The notes: generated by a model not told the origin, from the letters alone. DNA of 5,617 nucleotides from Pseudomonadota bacterium (GCA_023388675.1 JAEWFU010000098.1:1-5617); one strand, 5' to 3'; shown: positions 1-5,080, numbered from the stretch's first letter. Numbers and translations: made by a program.

Positions 1-452
1 GCGACAGATGCGGTCGCCCCCACGGCGGACTTGATCTGCGTGGTGTCGGCCGTCAGCCGCGAGACGATCTCGCCGGACTGCACCGTATCGAAGAAACCGG
101 GCGAGAGACGTGTGACATGCGCGAAGACGTCGCGGCGTATGTCGGAAACGACCCGCTCGCCCAGCGTGATGACGAAGTAGTATCGGGCAGCCGATGCCAG
201 TGCCAGAATACCCGCAAGCACCGCCAGCATGGAGAAGTAATTGGCGATCAGGGCGGAATCGGAATCGCTGAAACCGAAGTCGATCATGCGCCGTACGGCG
301 ATCGGCAGCGTCAGCGTTGTCAGCGCAGCAGCGAACAGCGATATGACCGCCCCGACCACCAGACGGCGATAGGGCAGAATATAGGGAAAAAGCCGTCTCA
401 GCGGTTGCAGCGAGCGGCTGCGCTCTCCCTTTTCCGAAATCAGATCCGCCAT
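1..452 (-). CDS. ABC exporter, fused permease/ATP-binding protein (N-terminal part only)
   Basis: Only the first 150 residues are visible; the rest of the membrane domain and the whole ATPase domain lie beyond the left edge. After a short basic cytoplasmic N-terminus come two hydrophobic segments (about residues 31-54 and 68-96). They are followed by the first intracellular-loop signature of type-I (MsbA/ATM1-like) exporters: GERVVSDIRRDVF at 98-110, then SPGFFD at 117-122 and SGEIVSRLTADT at 126-137. In this family the loop couples ATP hydrolysis to movement of lipids, lipid-linked glycans, peptides or drugs across the inner membrane. The substrate cannot be told from this fragment. The ATG at 452-450 is chosen because AGGAAAGG lies just upstream; no competing in-frame start looks better. 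The gene is divergent from rpmE, 196 bases away. It resembles the alphaproteobacterial 'MsbA-related' exporters, but that subfamily is a guess. Confidence 0.93.
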   Translation of the reverse strand, partial: MADLISEKGERSRSLQPLRRLFPYILPYRRLVVGAVISLFAAALTTLTLPIAVRRMIDFGFSDSDSALIANYFSMLAVLAGILALASAARYYFVITLGERVVSDIRRDVFAHVTRLSPGFFDTVQSGEIVSRLTADTTQIKSAVGATASV

Positions 453-648
453 CAGCCCTTTCCTGTCGCCGCCCCGGGGCGAATTTGCCGGCCAGCCGGC
501 CTTGTGGTTTTCCGCCGGCTCATGTATAGGCCAGCCCGACCGTTTTTGGAGCCGCGGCCTTTCCATAGCTGCGGCTTCAGGTTTTGATAGTGGGCGCATC
601 GCCGCAGCGTAGCGCCGCGCGACAGCCCCGAAAGCCAGGACGACACCG
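453..648. other. Divergent intergenic region between ABC exporter and rpmE
   Basis: This spacer must hold the start signals for two genes reading away from each other. I see the ribosome-binding site of the exporter at its left end and that of rpmE (AGGA at 637-640) at its right end. One plausible plus-strand promoter lies at 502-530. I found no convincing minus-strand promoter for the exporter, no repeat and no credible small gene. Confidence 0.6.
502..530 (+). promoter_or_regulatory. Candidate housekeeping sigma promoter for rpmE
   Basis: TTGTGG (502-507) and TATAGG (525-530) are separated by exactly 17 bases. The -10 box matches 4 of 6 consensus positions and the -35 box only 3 of 6. It would give a leader of about 110 bases before rpmE. 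It was found by eye in GC-rich DNA and is weak evidence. Confidence 0.28.
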
Positions 649-870
649 ATGAAAGCCGATATCCATCCCGACTACCACACCATCAAGGTCGTCATGACCG
701 ATGGCACCGAATACACGACCCGCTCGACCTGGGGCAAGGAAGGGGACACGATGAACCTCGACATCGACCCGACCACGCACCCGGCCTGGACTGGTGGCCA
801 GCAGACGCTGCTCGACCGCGGCGGCCGCCTTTCCAAGTTCAAGAAGCGCTACGAAGGTCTCGGCATCTGA
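649..870 (+). CDS. rpmE: 50S ribosomal protein L31
   Basis: Complete 73-residue L31, a small basic protein of the large ribosomal subunit near the central protuberance, where it helps bridge the 50S and 30S subunits. Family landmarks are the N-terminal [15 protein letters not shown] at 25-29, the core [14 protein letters not shown] at 36-49 and the C-terminal [11 protein letters not shown] at 58-68. There is no cysteine. This is therefore the zinc-free (C-minus) form: the usual CxxC zinc ligands are replaced, with aspartate in the second pair's region. This is normal for many alphaproteobacteria and is not damage. The start has AGGA at 637-640, eight bases upstream. The gene appears monocistronic, with an intrinsic terminator 83 bases past the stop and two more hairpins in between. 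Confidence 0.98.
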   Translation: MKADIHPDYHTIKVVMTDGTEYTTRSTWGKEGDTMNLDIDPTTHPAWTGGQQTLLDRGGRLSKFKKRYEGLGI

Positions 871-913
871 GCATGAACCCGAAAAGTCGCAGACTTTCCG
901 GATAAGTTCATGC
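871..913. repeat. Palindromic intergenic repeat (rhizobial GCATG...CCCGAAAAG type)
   Basis: The element starts on the base after the rpmE stop codon. Outer arms GCATGAAC (871-878) and GTTCATGC (906-913) are perfectly complementary. Inner arms 879-888 and 892-901 pair with one mismatch around the 3-base loop GCA. A 4-base bulge (902-905) lies on the right side. The layout of a GCATG end followed by CCCGAAAAG and its mirror image matches a palindromic repeat that I recall as dispersed in rhizobial intergenic DNA; that family link is from memory. Confidence 0.75.
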
Positions 914-951
914 TTCGCTTCAGGCCTTGCGCCAGATCAAGCTGAATCGAA
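914..951. repeat. Second stem-loop in the rpmE 3' region
   Basis: Arms TTCGCTTCAG (914-923) and CTGAATCGAA (942-951) pair at 9 of 10 positions. The stem continues through CTTG (926-929) and CAAG (938-941) after a 2-base bulge, leaving an 8-base loop. It abuts the preceding palindrome with no gap and is followed one base later by the terminator hairpin. It may be part of the same dispersed repeat or a separate 3'-end stabilising structure. Confidence 0.6.
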
Positions 952-952
952 G

Positions 953-976
953 AACCCGCCGCAAGGCGGGTTTTTT
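953..976 (+). terminator. Intrinsic terminator of rpmE
   Basis: A perfect 8-bp stem, AACCCGCC (953-960) with GGCGGGTT (965-972), closes a GCAA tetraloop and runs into an uninterrupted T tract ending at 976. This is a canonical Rho-independent terminator on the plus strand. It lies 83 bases after the rpmE stop codon and separates rpmE from the microprotein gene downstream. Confidence 0.92.
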
Positions 977-1029
977 GTTGCCGGCGGAACTCCCCGCTCA
1001 TGCGCAAGTTGTTCACGACAGAACCGTTC

Positions 1030-1033
1030 GGAG
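1030..1033 (+). promoter_or_regulatory. Ribosome-binding site that sets the microprotein start
   Basis: GGAG here is 7 bases before the ATG at 1041 and 4 bases before the adjacent ATG at 1038, favouring 1041. The longer in-frame reading from 927 runs through the rpmE terminator hairpin and is not credible. Confidence 0.6.
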
Positions 1034-1040
1034 ACGCATG

Positions 1041-1202
1041 ATGAGATATTCCGACATGGGTGCCGGCATTGCCATTGGCATTGCCGTGGGCGTCGCCATT
1101 GGCATCGCCATGGACAATCTCGCTATCGGCATCGCCATAGGCGTCGCACTGGGGGCCGCACTTGGCGGCGCGTGGGCGCAGAACAAGAATCACGACCGGT
1201 GA
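1041..1202 (+). CDS. Glycine-zipper membrane microprotein, function unknown
   Basis: A predicted 53-residue protein that is almost entirely two hydrophobic segments rich in Gly, Ala, Ile and Val. They span about residues 7-24 and 27-45 and are separated by a tiny MDN turn at 24-26. The segments repeat a GIAIG/GVAIG pattern, giving GxxxG-type glycine-zipper spacing that allows close helix packing or membrane oligomers. The tail QNKNHDR is polar. I do not recognise a characterised family. Short glycine-zipper proteins are common unannotated membrane proteins in Rhizobiales. The ATG at 1041 is chosen from the GGAG at 1030; ATG 1038 would add one residue. It follows the rpmE terminator and so needs its own promoter, which I could not identify. 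Coding support is the clean amphipathic-free membrane pattern ending in a polar tail. A spurious reading frame through simple repeat DNA remains possible. Confidence 0.68.
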   Translation: MRYSDMGAGIAIGIAVGVAIGIAMDNLAIGIAIGVALGAALGGAWAQNKNHDR

Positions 1203-1450
1203 CGGGTGGGTGGAAAGCCGCCACGCGCGATCGGCCGAAGCCCTGCCTTCATCCATGGCCTGCGACCTTCGAGGCTCGCTACGCTCGCACCTCAGGATGA
1301 GGACTGTCGTGCATCGCTCCCGTAAGCTCGTGGGCTCGAGGAGTGTTCTGCTGAAGTTCATCGAGCCCACGACATCATGGGTTCGACAACCAACTTCCCT
1401 CATCCTGAGGTGCGAGCGCAGCGAGCCTCGAAGGACGCACCAGATACGAA
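1203..1450. other. Non-coding spacer dominated by a nested inverted repeat
   Basis: This gap separates the microprotein stop from the converging stop of the Rdx gene. Most of it is the inverted repeat at 1261-1439. The first 58 bases hold nothing I can identify. Reading frames crossing it translate the repeat arms into peptides rich in Arg and Ser, typical of spurious ORFs over rhizobial repeats, so no gene is called. No T-tract terminator is visible for either flanking gene. Confidence 0.75.
1261..1439. repeat. Large nested inverted repeat (about 180 bases)
   Basis: The outer arms at 1261-1302 and 1398-1439 are reverse complements at 40 of 42 positions, with differences at 1265 and 1281. 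A second perfect 12-base pair, TCGTGGGCTCGA (1328-1339) and TCGAGCCCACGA (1361-1372), is nested inside around a 21-base loop. The two spacers between outer and inner arms are both 25 bases long and partly complementary, about 11 of 25. The whole unit can therefore fold as one long hairpin, or be extruded as a cruciform. The arm sequence, with CCTCATCCTGAGG and GAGCCTCGAAGG, is a repeat I recall as very frequent in rhizobial and Bradyrhizobium-like genomes. It lies 11 bases past the Rdx stop and may act as the 3' end of the yebC-Rdx transcript. Confidence 0.9.
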
Positions 1451-1753
1451 TCAATCCTTCCGGTCGGAATGGCCGAGATCGCGCTCCGGCCATACGCGGT
1501 CGCGTACAAGCTGCTTCAGCACCTTGGCTTCGGGAAAGCCGCCGTCGCGCTTGCGCTCCCATATCAGCTCGCCGTCGAGCACGATCTCGAACGCACCGCC
1601 AGTGCCCGGCACCAGCGCCACCTCGGCGATGTCCGCACCGAAAGTGGACAGCAGCTCCTGCGCCATCCAGGCCGCGCGCAGCAACCAATGGCACTGCGTG
1701 CAGTAGGTAATCGCGATGCGCGGGCGCGGTGCCCCGCCTGATCCGACCGTCAT
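1451..1753 (-). CDS. SelT/SelW/SelH (Rdx) family protein, cysteine form
   Basis: Complete 100-residue thioredoxin-like Rdx protein. The redox motif CTQC (Cys18-Cys21) follows the first beta strand (RIAITYC). Selenoprotein members carry selenocysteine in place of the second Cys; here both are Cys, so no selenium insertion is needed. Other family landmarks are [12 protein letters not shown] at 50-61, [11 protein letters not shown] at 65-75 and the C-terminal RDLGHSD at 91-97. Family members are thought to be small thiol oxidoreductases in the cytosol, but bacterial members have no settled substrate. The ATG overlaps the TGA of yebC by four bases (ATGA) with no strong ribosome-binding site of its own, so translation is probably coupled to yebC. 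The family call is secure; the cellular role is unknown. Confidence 0.95.
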   Translation of the reverse strand: MTVGSGGAPRPRIAITYCTQCHWLLRAAWMAQELLSTFGADIAEVALVPGTGGAFEIVLDGELIWERKRDGGFPEAKVLKQLVRDRVWPERDLGHSDRKD

Positions 1754-2499
1754 GCCGCGCTCAGCTTGGCCAGCGTCTCGTCGTCGACCTCGAAGTTGGC
1801 GTAGACGTTCTGCACGTCATCGTCGTCTTCCAGCGTCGCGATCAGCTTAAGGATCGACTGCGCGCGGTCCTCGTCCACCGGTGTCGACGTCTGCGGCTTC
1901 CAGATCGTCTTGACCGATTCCGCCTCACCCAGGCTCTTCTCCAGCGCCGAGGTCACGTCGCCGATGTCCTCGAAGGCGCAAATGATGATGTGGCCGTTCT
2001 CGTCGGACTGCACGTCGTCCGCGCCCGCCTCGATCGCCGCTTCCATGACCGTGTCCGCGTCGCCGTCGACTGCGCCATAGACGATCTCGCCGACCCGGTC
2101 GAACATGAAGGAGACCGAACCCGTCTCGCCCATCGCCCCGCCGGCCTTGGTGAAGGCCGCGCGCACGTTGGATGCGGAGCGGTTGCGGTTGTCGGTAAGC
2201 GCCTCGACGATGACTGCCACGCCGCCGGGGCCGTAGCCCTCGTAGCGCACTTCGTCGTAGTTCTCCGCGTCGCCGCCGGACGCCTTGTTGATGGCGCGCT
2301 GGATGTTGTCCTTCGGCATCGACTGTGCCTTGGCGTTCTGCACTGCAAGCCGCAGGCGCGGGTTCATGTCGGGGTCTGGCGCGCCCATCTTGGCGGCGAC
2401 GGTGATCTCACGCGCGAGCTTGGAAAACATCTTCGAACGGACCGCATCCTGCCGGCCCTTGCGATGCATGATGTTCTTGAACTGTGAATGACCTGCCAT
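1750..2499 (-). CDS. yebC: YebC/PmpR/TACO1-family translation or regulatory factor
   Basis: Complete 249-residue protein, the normal length for this family. The N-terminal signature [18 protein letters not shown] is followed by [15 protein letters not shown] at 25-39, the helical stretch through [15 protein letters not shown] at 61-75 and [19 protein letters not shown] at 86-104. The acidic C-terminal domain ends in YANFEVDD at 233-240. Members were first described as DNA-binding regulators (PmpR, YebC). More recent work on YebC-family and mitochondrial TACO1 proteins supports a cytosolic ribosome-associated role in relieving stalling at proline-rich stretches. Which role applies here is not visible. 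The ATG at 2499-2497 is chosen over an upstream in-frame start at 2682 because the family begins MAGHS and AGGGG lies 4 bases upstream. A good promoter is at 2545-2573. The Rdx gene is cotranscribed downstream. ruvC, a frequent neighbour of yebC, is not next to it here. Confidence 0.98.
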   Translation of the reverse strand: MAGHSQFKNIMHRKGRQDAVRSKMFSKLAREITVAAKMGAPDPDMNPRLRLAVQNAKAQSMPKDNIQRAINKASGGDAENYDEVRYEGYGPGGVAVIVEALTDNRNRSASNVRAAFTKAGGAMGETGSVSFMFDRVGEIVYGAVDGDADTVMEAAIEAGADDVQSDENGHIIICAFEDIGDVTSALEKSLGEAESVKTIWKPQTSTPVDEDRAQSILKLIATLEDDDDVQNVYANFEVDDETLAKLSAA

Positions 2500-2544
2500 A
2501 ACACCCCTATGCGGACTTCTTCGCAATGTCGTTGAATGGCGCGC

Positions 2545-2573
2545 CTTATAGTGAAAAGCCCGCCGAACGTCCA
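2545..2573 (-). promoter_or_regulatory. Predicted promoter of the yebC-Rdx operon
   Basis: On the minus strand TGGACG (2573-2568) and TATAAG (2550-2545) are 17 bases apart. The -10 matches 5 of 6 and the -35 matches 4 of 6 consensus positions; the extended -35, CTGGAC, fits the rhizobial CTTGAC form at 5 of 6. Transcription would start near 2538, about 39 bases before the yebC ATG. Confidence 0.55.
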
Positions 2574-2593
2574 GAAAAAGCCGGCTGCCGGCT
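2574..2593 (-). terminator. Small terminator-like hairpin just upstream of the yebC promoter
   Basis: Read on the minus strand, AGCCGG (2593-2588), loop CAG and CCGGCT (2584-2579) form a 6-bp GC-rich stem followed by TTTTCTGG. Together with the T closing the stem this makes a run of five T. It has the form of a short Rho-independent terminator, yet no minus-strand gene lies directly upstream. It could stop antisense transcription from under the cupin gene or be a remnant of an older gene order. Confidence 0.4.
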
Positions 2594-2670
2594 CGGCGCA
2601 TGAACCATGCCTGCGTGCAGATTCTCCTTGCCGTGCGCAGGTCCGGCCCGAAACTGCTTCTCGGGGGCTT

Positions 2671-2675
2671 GGAGG
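2671..2675 (+). promoter_or_regulatory. Ribosome-binding site that sets the cupin gene start
   Basis: GGAGG lies 6 bases before the ATG at 2682 and 9 before ATG 2685. This strong site argues against the longer in-frame start at 2607, which would add 25 residues unlike the rest of the protein. Confidence 0.75.
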
Positions 2676-2681
2676 ACGACA

Positions 2682-3302
2682 ATGATGACCGAGCAAGGGG
2701 ACAGCTATTTCAATCCTGCAAACAACACGCGGCTCGTGTTCACCGAACTGCCGAAGGACAATGGCGGCGTCAGGCTGGTCATGGACTGGTTTGCAGGCCC
2801 GGGAGAAACGCTGCCGAACACGCGCCATTATCACGCCGGTCCGGCGGACTTCGCCTCGGAACGCTTCGACCTCCTTGCCGGCAGCGCCGTCTACTGGATC
2901 GGTGATACGGAACTCCGCGCCAACGCGCCCCATAGCTTCGACATCCCGTGCAACACGGTTCACGTCCATCCCCGCAATATCGGAAGCGGCGAAATGCATG
3001 TGCGCCAGACGGTGACGACACCCCAGCCGGACCTGCACAATCTCCAGCGTGCGCAACACTTCTTCGAGACGCTGGTTGCGCTGGGACAACAGGGTAAAAC
3101 CGATCGCGAATGCAACTTCACCAACCGCCTCCAATCGGCATTGACGGTGAAAGAAACGCTGCTGGATCCGACATGGCTCGCCGACCAGCCGCAGGCGCTG
3201 CAGCGCGCGAGCCTTGGCCTTGCCGCAACCCTTGCCCTGACGCTCGGTTACAAGGCGCGTCATCAGCCGGCGAAGGAGCAGGCTGCCGCACAGACCCCAT
3301 AG
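2682..3302 (+). CDS. Cupin-fold protein, function unknown
   Basis: Predicted 206-residue protein with one cupin-like domain over about residues 18-112. A motif-1-like region has PGETLP at 40-45 followed by His49-Tyr-His51, then Glu60 and a glycine at 67. A motif-2-like region has Pro89, Asn91 and His94/His96 ([10 protein letters not shown]). These residues could form a metal site of the RmlC/cupin type, but spacing differs from the strict consensus, so metal binding and any enzyme activity are inference. The second half (115-175) is mainly helical. It ends in a hydrophobic stretch at 176-190 ([15 protein letters not shown]) and a charged tail, which could be a C-terminal membrane anchor or an amphipathic helix. 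There is no signal peptide. It starts divergently from yebC and precedes the metallo-hydrolase gene by 78 bases on the same strand, so the two may be cotranscribed. No clear promoter was found. Confidence 0.82.
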   Translation: MMTEQGDSYFNPANNTRLVFTELPKDNGGVRLVMDWFAGPGETLPNTRHYHAGPADFASERFDLLAGSAVYWIGDTELRANAPHSFDIPCNTVHVHPRNIGSGEMHVRQTVTTPQPDLHNLQRAQHFFETLVALGQQGKTDRECNFTNRLQSALTVKETLLDPTWLADQPQALQRASLGLAATLALTLGYKARHQPAKEQAAAQTP

Positions 3303-3380
3303 CGCCTCGCACAATCGTGAAGCCGGGCATCGGCCGTTTCGCTTAACCTGCCGGCAACGCTTGAAGTCGGGAGAACCACC

Positions 3381-4196
3381 ATGCGCCTGGTCCGCCGCCT
3401 CGCCCTCGCCGCAGCCATGCTTGCCGGGGTTCCCGCGGACGCCCTCGCCCAGGATCAGGCAGAACCACCGCCGAGCAGGTGCGTCGCCATCGCCGAAGCG
3501 CTCCCTCAGGTCACCTACGCCAGCTTCACCCCCGCGCAGACCTTCGTCGACGGCGATGTGACCATCACCTATGCCGGCCACTCGACCTATGTGATCGAGA
3601 CACCGGGCGGCGTGCGCATCGCCACCGACTTCTCCGGCTATTATGGTTCGGAACCTCTGCCGCGCATCGTCACGATGAACAAGGCTCACCGTACCCACTT
3701 TACGGAAAGTCCGGATCCGGGCATCGAATACGTGCTCCGCGGCTGGAACCCGGAAGGCGGGCCGGCCCGCCACGCCGTTGTCGTCGACGACGTCTACGTC
3801 CGCAACGTGCCCACCGACATCCGCTCATGGGGCGGCATGGAGGCGGATGGCAATTCGATCTTCATCTTCGAGGTGGCTGGGCTCTGCATCGGCCATCTCG
3901 GCCACTTGCACCACAGGCTGGAGGACGCGCATTACGGCGCGATCGGGCGTCTGGACATATTGATGGTGCCGATCGATGGCGGCCTTACCCTGTCGGTCGG
4001 CGCGATGAGCGAGATCGCAACAAGGCTGTTTTCCTCGCTCATCCTGCCGATGCACCGCCATGCGACGCCGATGGCCGAATTCACCGGCCGCATGGGCGAA
4101 ACCTTCGACGTCCGCTACGCCGAGGAAGCATCCTTCAGCGTCTCGCTGCGCAGCCTGCCCTCGCGCCCCACCATTCTGGTGCTGGAGGGCGTGTGA
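3381..4196 (+). CDS. Exported metallo-beta-lactamase-fold hydrolase, UlaG-like
   Basis: 271-residue protein with a Sec-type signal peptide: MRLVRR, a hydrophobic core at about 7-18 and a likely cleavage after ALA at 21-23, leaving a mature periplasmic protein. The fold is indicated by AGHSTYVIETPGGVRIATD at 65-83 (with His67 and Asp83), a metal-loop region AHRTH at 102-106, GHLGHLHH at 171-178, MVPIDGG at 195-201 and LPMHRH at 222-227. The closest broad family is the UlaG-like or 'beta-lactamase superfamily domain' group, which binds one or two Zn, Mn or Fe ions and hydrolyses esters or phosphoesters. The canonical HxHxDH motif is replaced by HRTH, and the usual GDT motif by GHLGHLHH, so the metal site is altered. 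The substrate is unknown. GGGAG at 3369-3373 supports the ATG. It follows the cupin gene, and its stop converges with that of terC seven bases away. Confidence 0.9.
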   Translation: MRLVRRLALAAAMLAGVPADALAQDQAEPPPSRCVAIAEALPQVTYASFTPAQTFVDGDVTITYAGHSTYVIETPGGVRIATDFSGYYGSEPLPRIVTMNKAHRTHFTESPDPGIEYVLRGWNPEGGPARHAVVVDDVYVRNVPTDIRSWGGMEADGNSIFIFEVAGLCIGHLGHLHHRLEDAHYGAIGRLDILMVPIDGGLTLSVGAMSEIATRLFSSLILPMHRHATPMAEFTGRMGETFDVRYAEEASFSVSLRSLPSRPTILVLEGV

Positions 4197-4218
4197 CGCG
4201 GCATCAATGCGCCGCGTC
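4195..4218. other. Stem-loop spanning the two converging stop codons
   Basis: GACGCGGC (4195-4202) and GCCGCGTC (4211-4218) form a perfect 8-bp stem with an 8-base loop. It includes most of the metallo-hydrolase TGA (4194-4196) and contains the complement of the terC stop (4204-4206). There is no T tract on either side. It is in the right place for a shared bidirectional transcript end, but I cannot call it an intrinsic terminator from the sequence alone. Confidence 0.55.
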
Positions 4219-4977
4219 GGTTCCGGCAGCCTTGTCCAGCGTGCGCTTGCGCCGCGCCAGCATGTTGAGGCCTTCGACCAGCGCCGAGAAGCCCATGGCG
4301 GCGTAGATGTAGCCCTTGGGCACATGGAAGCCCATGCCGTCGGCGATCAGCGTCATGCCGATCATCAGCAGGAAGGCCAGCGCCAGCATCACGATGGTCG
4401 GATTCTTCTCGATGAAGCGCGACAGCGGATTGACCGCCACCAGCATCACCGTAACCGCGACGATGACGGCGATGTACATGATGGCGATTTCGTCGGTCAT
4501 GCCGACCGCGGTGATGATCGAGTCGATCGAGAAGACAAGGTCCAGAAGCAGGATCTGAAAGATTGCGCCGGCAAGCGATATCTGGATCGTCTGTCCGAGC
4601 ATGTTCTCCTTGCCATCGTCGTGATCGACGGAGTGATGGATTTCCTTGGTGGCTTTCCACACGAGGAACAGACCGCCGGCGATCAGGATCAGGTCGCGCC
4701 ATGAGAATGGATGGTCGAACAGCACGAACAGCGGATTGGTGAGCTGGACGATCCATGCGACTGTGGCGAGCAGCAGGAGACGCATGATCAGTGCACCGCC
4801 GATACCGATCCGCCGCGCCCTGACCCGGTACTCTTCCGGGAGCTTGTTGGTCAGGATCGAAATGAAGATCAGGTTGTCGATGCCCAGCACCACTTCGAGC
4901 ACGACCAGCGTGACGAGTGCGACCCAGGCGGTCGGGTCTGAGAGCCAGTCGAAATGTCCGGCGAAGAACTCGATCAT
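4204..4977 (-). CDS. TerC-family integral membrane protein, likely metal (Mn) exporter
   Basis: Complete 257-residue inner-membrane protein with about seven hydrophobic segments (near 17-42, 57-78, 92-110, 130-160, 165-186, 193-213 and 222-241). The family's repeated acidic membrane motifs are clear: LGIDNLIF at 31-38 and FSIDSIIT at 149-156. Together with [20 protein letters not shown] at 212-231 they mark the shorter TerC/YoaE/Alx-type members without CBS domains. Related proteins export manganese, including loading of secreted enzymes, or were named from tellurite-resistance clusters. With no other ter genes nearby, a metal-homeostasis role is more likely than tellurite resistance. A His/Asp-rich cytoplasmic loop at 112-122 ([11 protein letters not shown]) could bind metal. 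GGGGA 5 bases upstream supports the ATG at 4977. A promoter candidate is at 5017-5045, so it may be transcribed separately from the upstream phosphoesterase gene. Confidence 0.96.
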   Translation of the reverse strand: MIEFFAGHFDWLSDPTAWVALVTLVVLEVVLGIDNLIFISILTNKLPEEYRVRARRIGIGGALIMRLLLLATVAWIVQLTNPLFVLFDHPFSWRDLILIAGGLFLVWKATKEIHHSVDHDDGKENMLGQTIQISLAGAIFQILLLDLVFSIDSIITAVGMTDEIAIMYIAVIVAVTVMLVAVNPLSRFIEKNPTIVMLALAFLLMIGMTLIADGMGFHVPKGYIYAAMGFSALVEGLNMLARRKRTLDKAAGTDAAH

Positions 4978-5016
4978 TGGTGTCCCCGACTGTGGAGTTA
5001 ACGGAAAGATTGAGAG

Positions 5017-5045
5017 AATTAGGCGCCCCTGCGCCCCGGCGTCAA
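5017..5045 (-). promoter_or_regulatory. Predicted promoter of the terC-family gene
   Basis: On the minus strand TTGACG (5045-5040, 5 of 6 matches) is followed after 17 bases by CTAATT (5022-5017), which matches the rhizobial -10 form CTATAT at 4 of 6. The start point would be near 5010, leaving a leader of only about 33 bases. That is too short for a metal riboswitch of the yybP-ykoY type. Confidence 0.45.
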
Positions 5046-5051
5046 CCGCCG

Positions 5052-5080
5052 CGGCGCTTGCCTCAAATCCGCAAGCGCCG
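5052..5080. other. Perfect 10-bp stem-loop between the phosphoesterase and terC genes
   Basis: CGGCGCTTGC (5052-5061) and GCAAGCGCCG (5071-5080) pair perfectly around a 9-base loop. It starts 17 bases past the phosphoesterase stop on the minus strand and ends 7 bases before the terC -35 box. This is a natural place for transcript ending, but on the minus strand the stem is followed by GC-rich DNA without a T tract. The T-richer side (5082-5088) faces the plus strand, where no gene ends. Confidence 0.6.

Noticed and set aside
453..646. Minus-strand 64-codon frame between the ABC exporter and rpmE
   Set aside because: It overlaps the exporter start out of frame, lacks a ribosome-binding site and gives an Arg-rich peptide with no recognisable feature.
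849..1694. Minus-strand open frame of 281 codons across rpmE, the microprotein and the Rdx gene
   Set aside because: It crosses three hairpins and the big inverted repeat and is out of frame with the Rdx gene. Its Arg/Ser-rich peptide is what the repeat arms translate to.
1690..1705. Selenocysteine in the SelW-like protein
   Set aside because: The redox motif is CTQC with two ordinary cysteine codons; no TGA lies within the motif, so no selenium insertion is implied.
1162..1710. Plus-strand open frames through the inverted repeat (also 1377-1706)
   Set aside because: They arise from repeat DNA and from the antisense strand of the Rdx gene; no ribosome-binding site or domain.
2607..2681. Longer N-terminus for the cupin protein from ATG 2607
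   Set aside because: No ribosome-binding site there, while GGAGG stands 6 bases before ATG 2682; the extra 25 residues look like translated promoter-side DNA.
2500..2682. Longer N-terminus for YebC starting at 2682
   Set aside because: The family starts MAGHSQFKN at 2499, and the extension would contain the predicted promoter and overlap the divergent cupin gene start.
2364..3773. Long minus-strand open frame of 469 codons opposite the cupin and metallo-hydrolase genes
   Set aside because: It runs antisense to two well-supported genes and also overlaps the yebC N-terminus in another frame; the translation has no recognisable domain. Long open antisense frames are common in GC-rich DNA.
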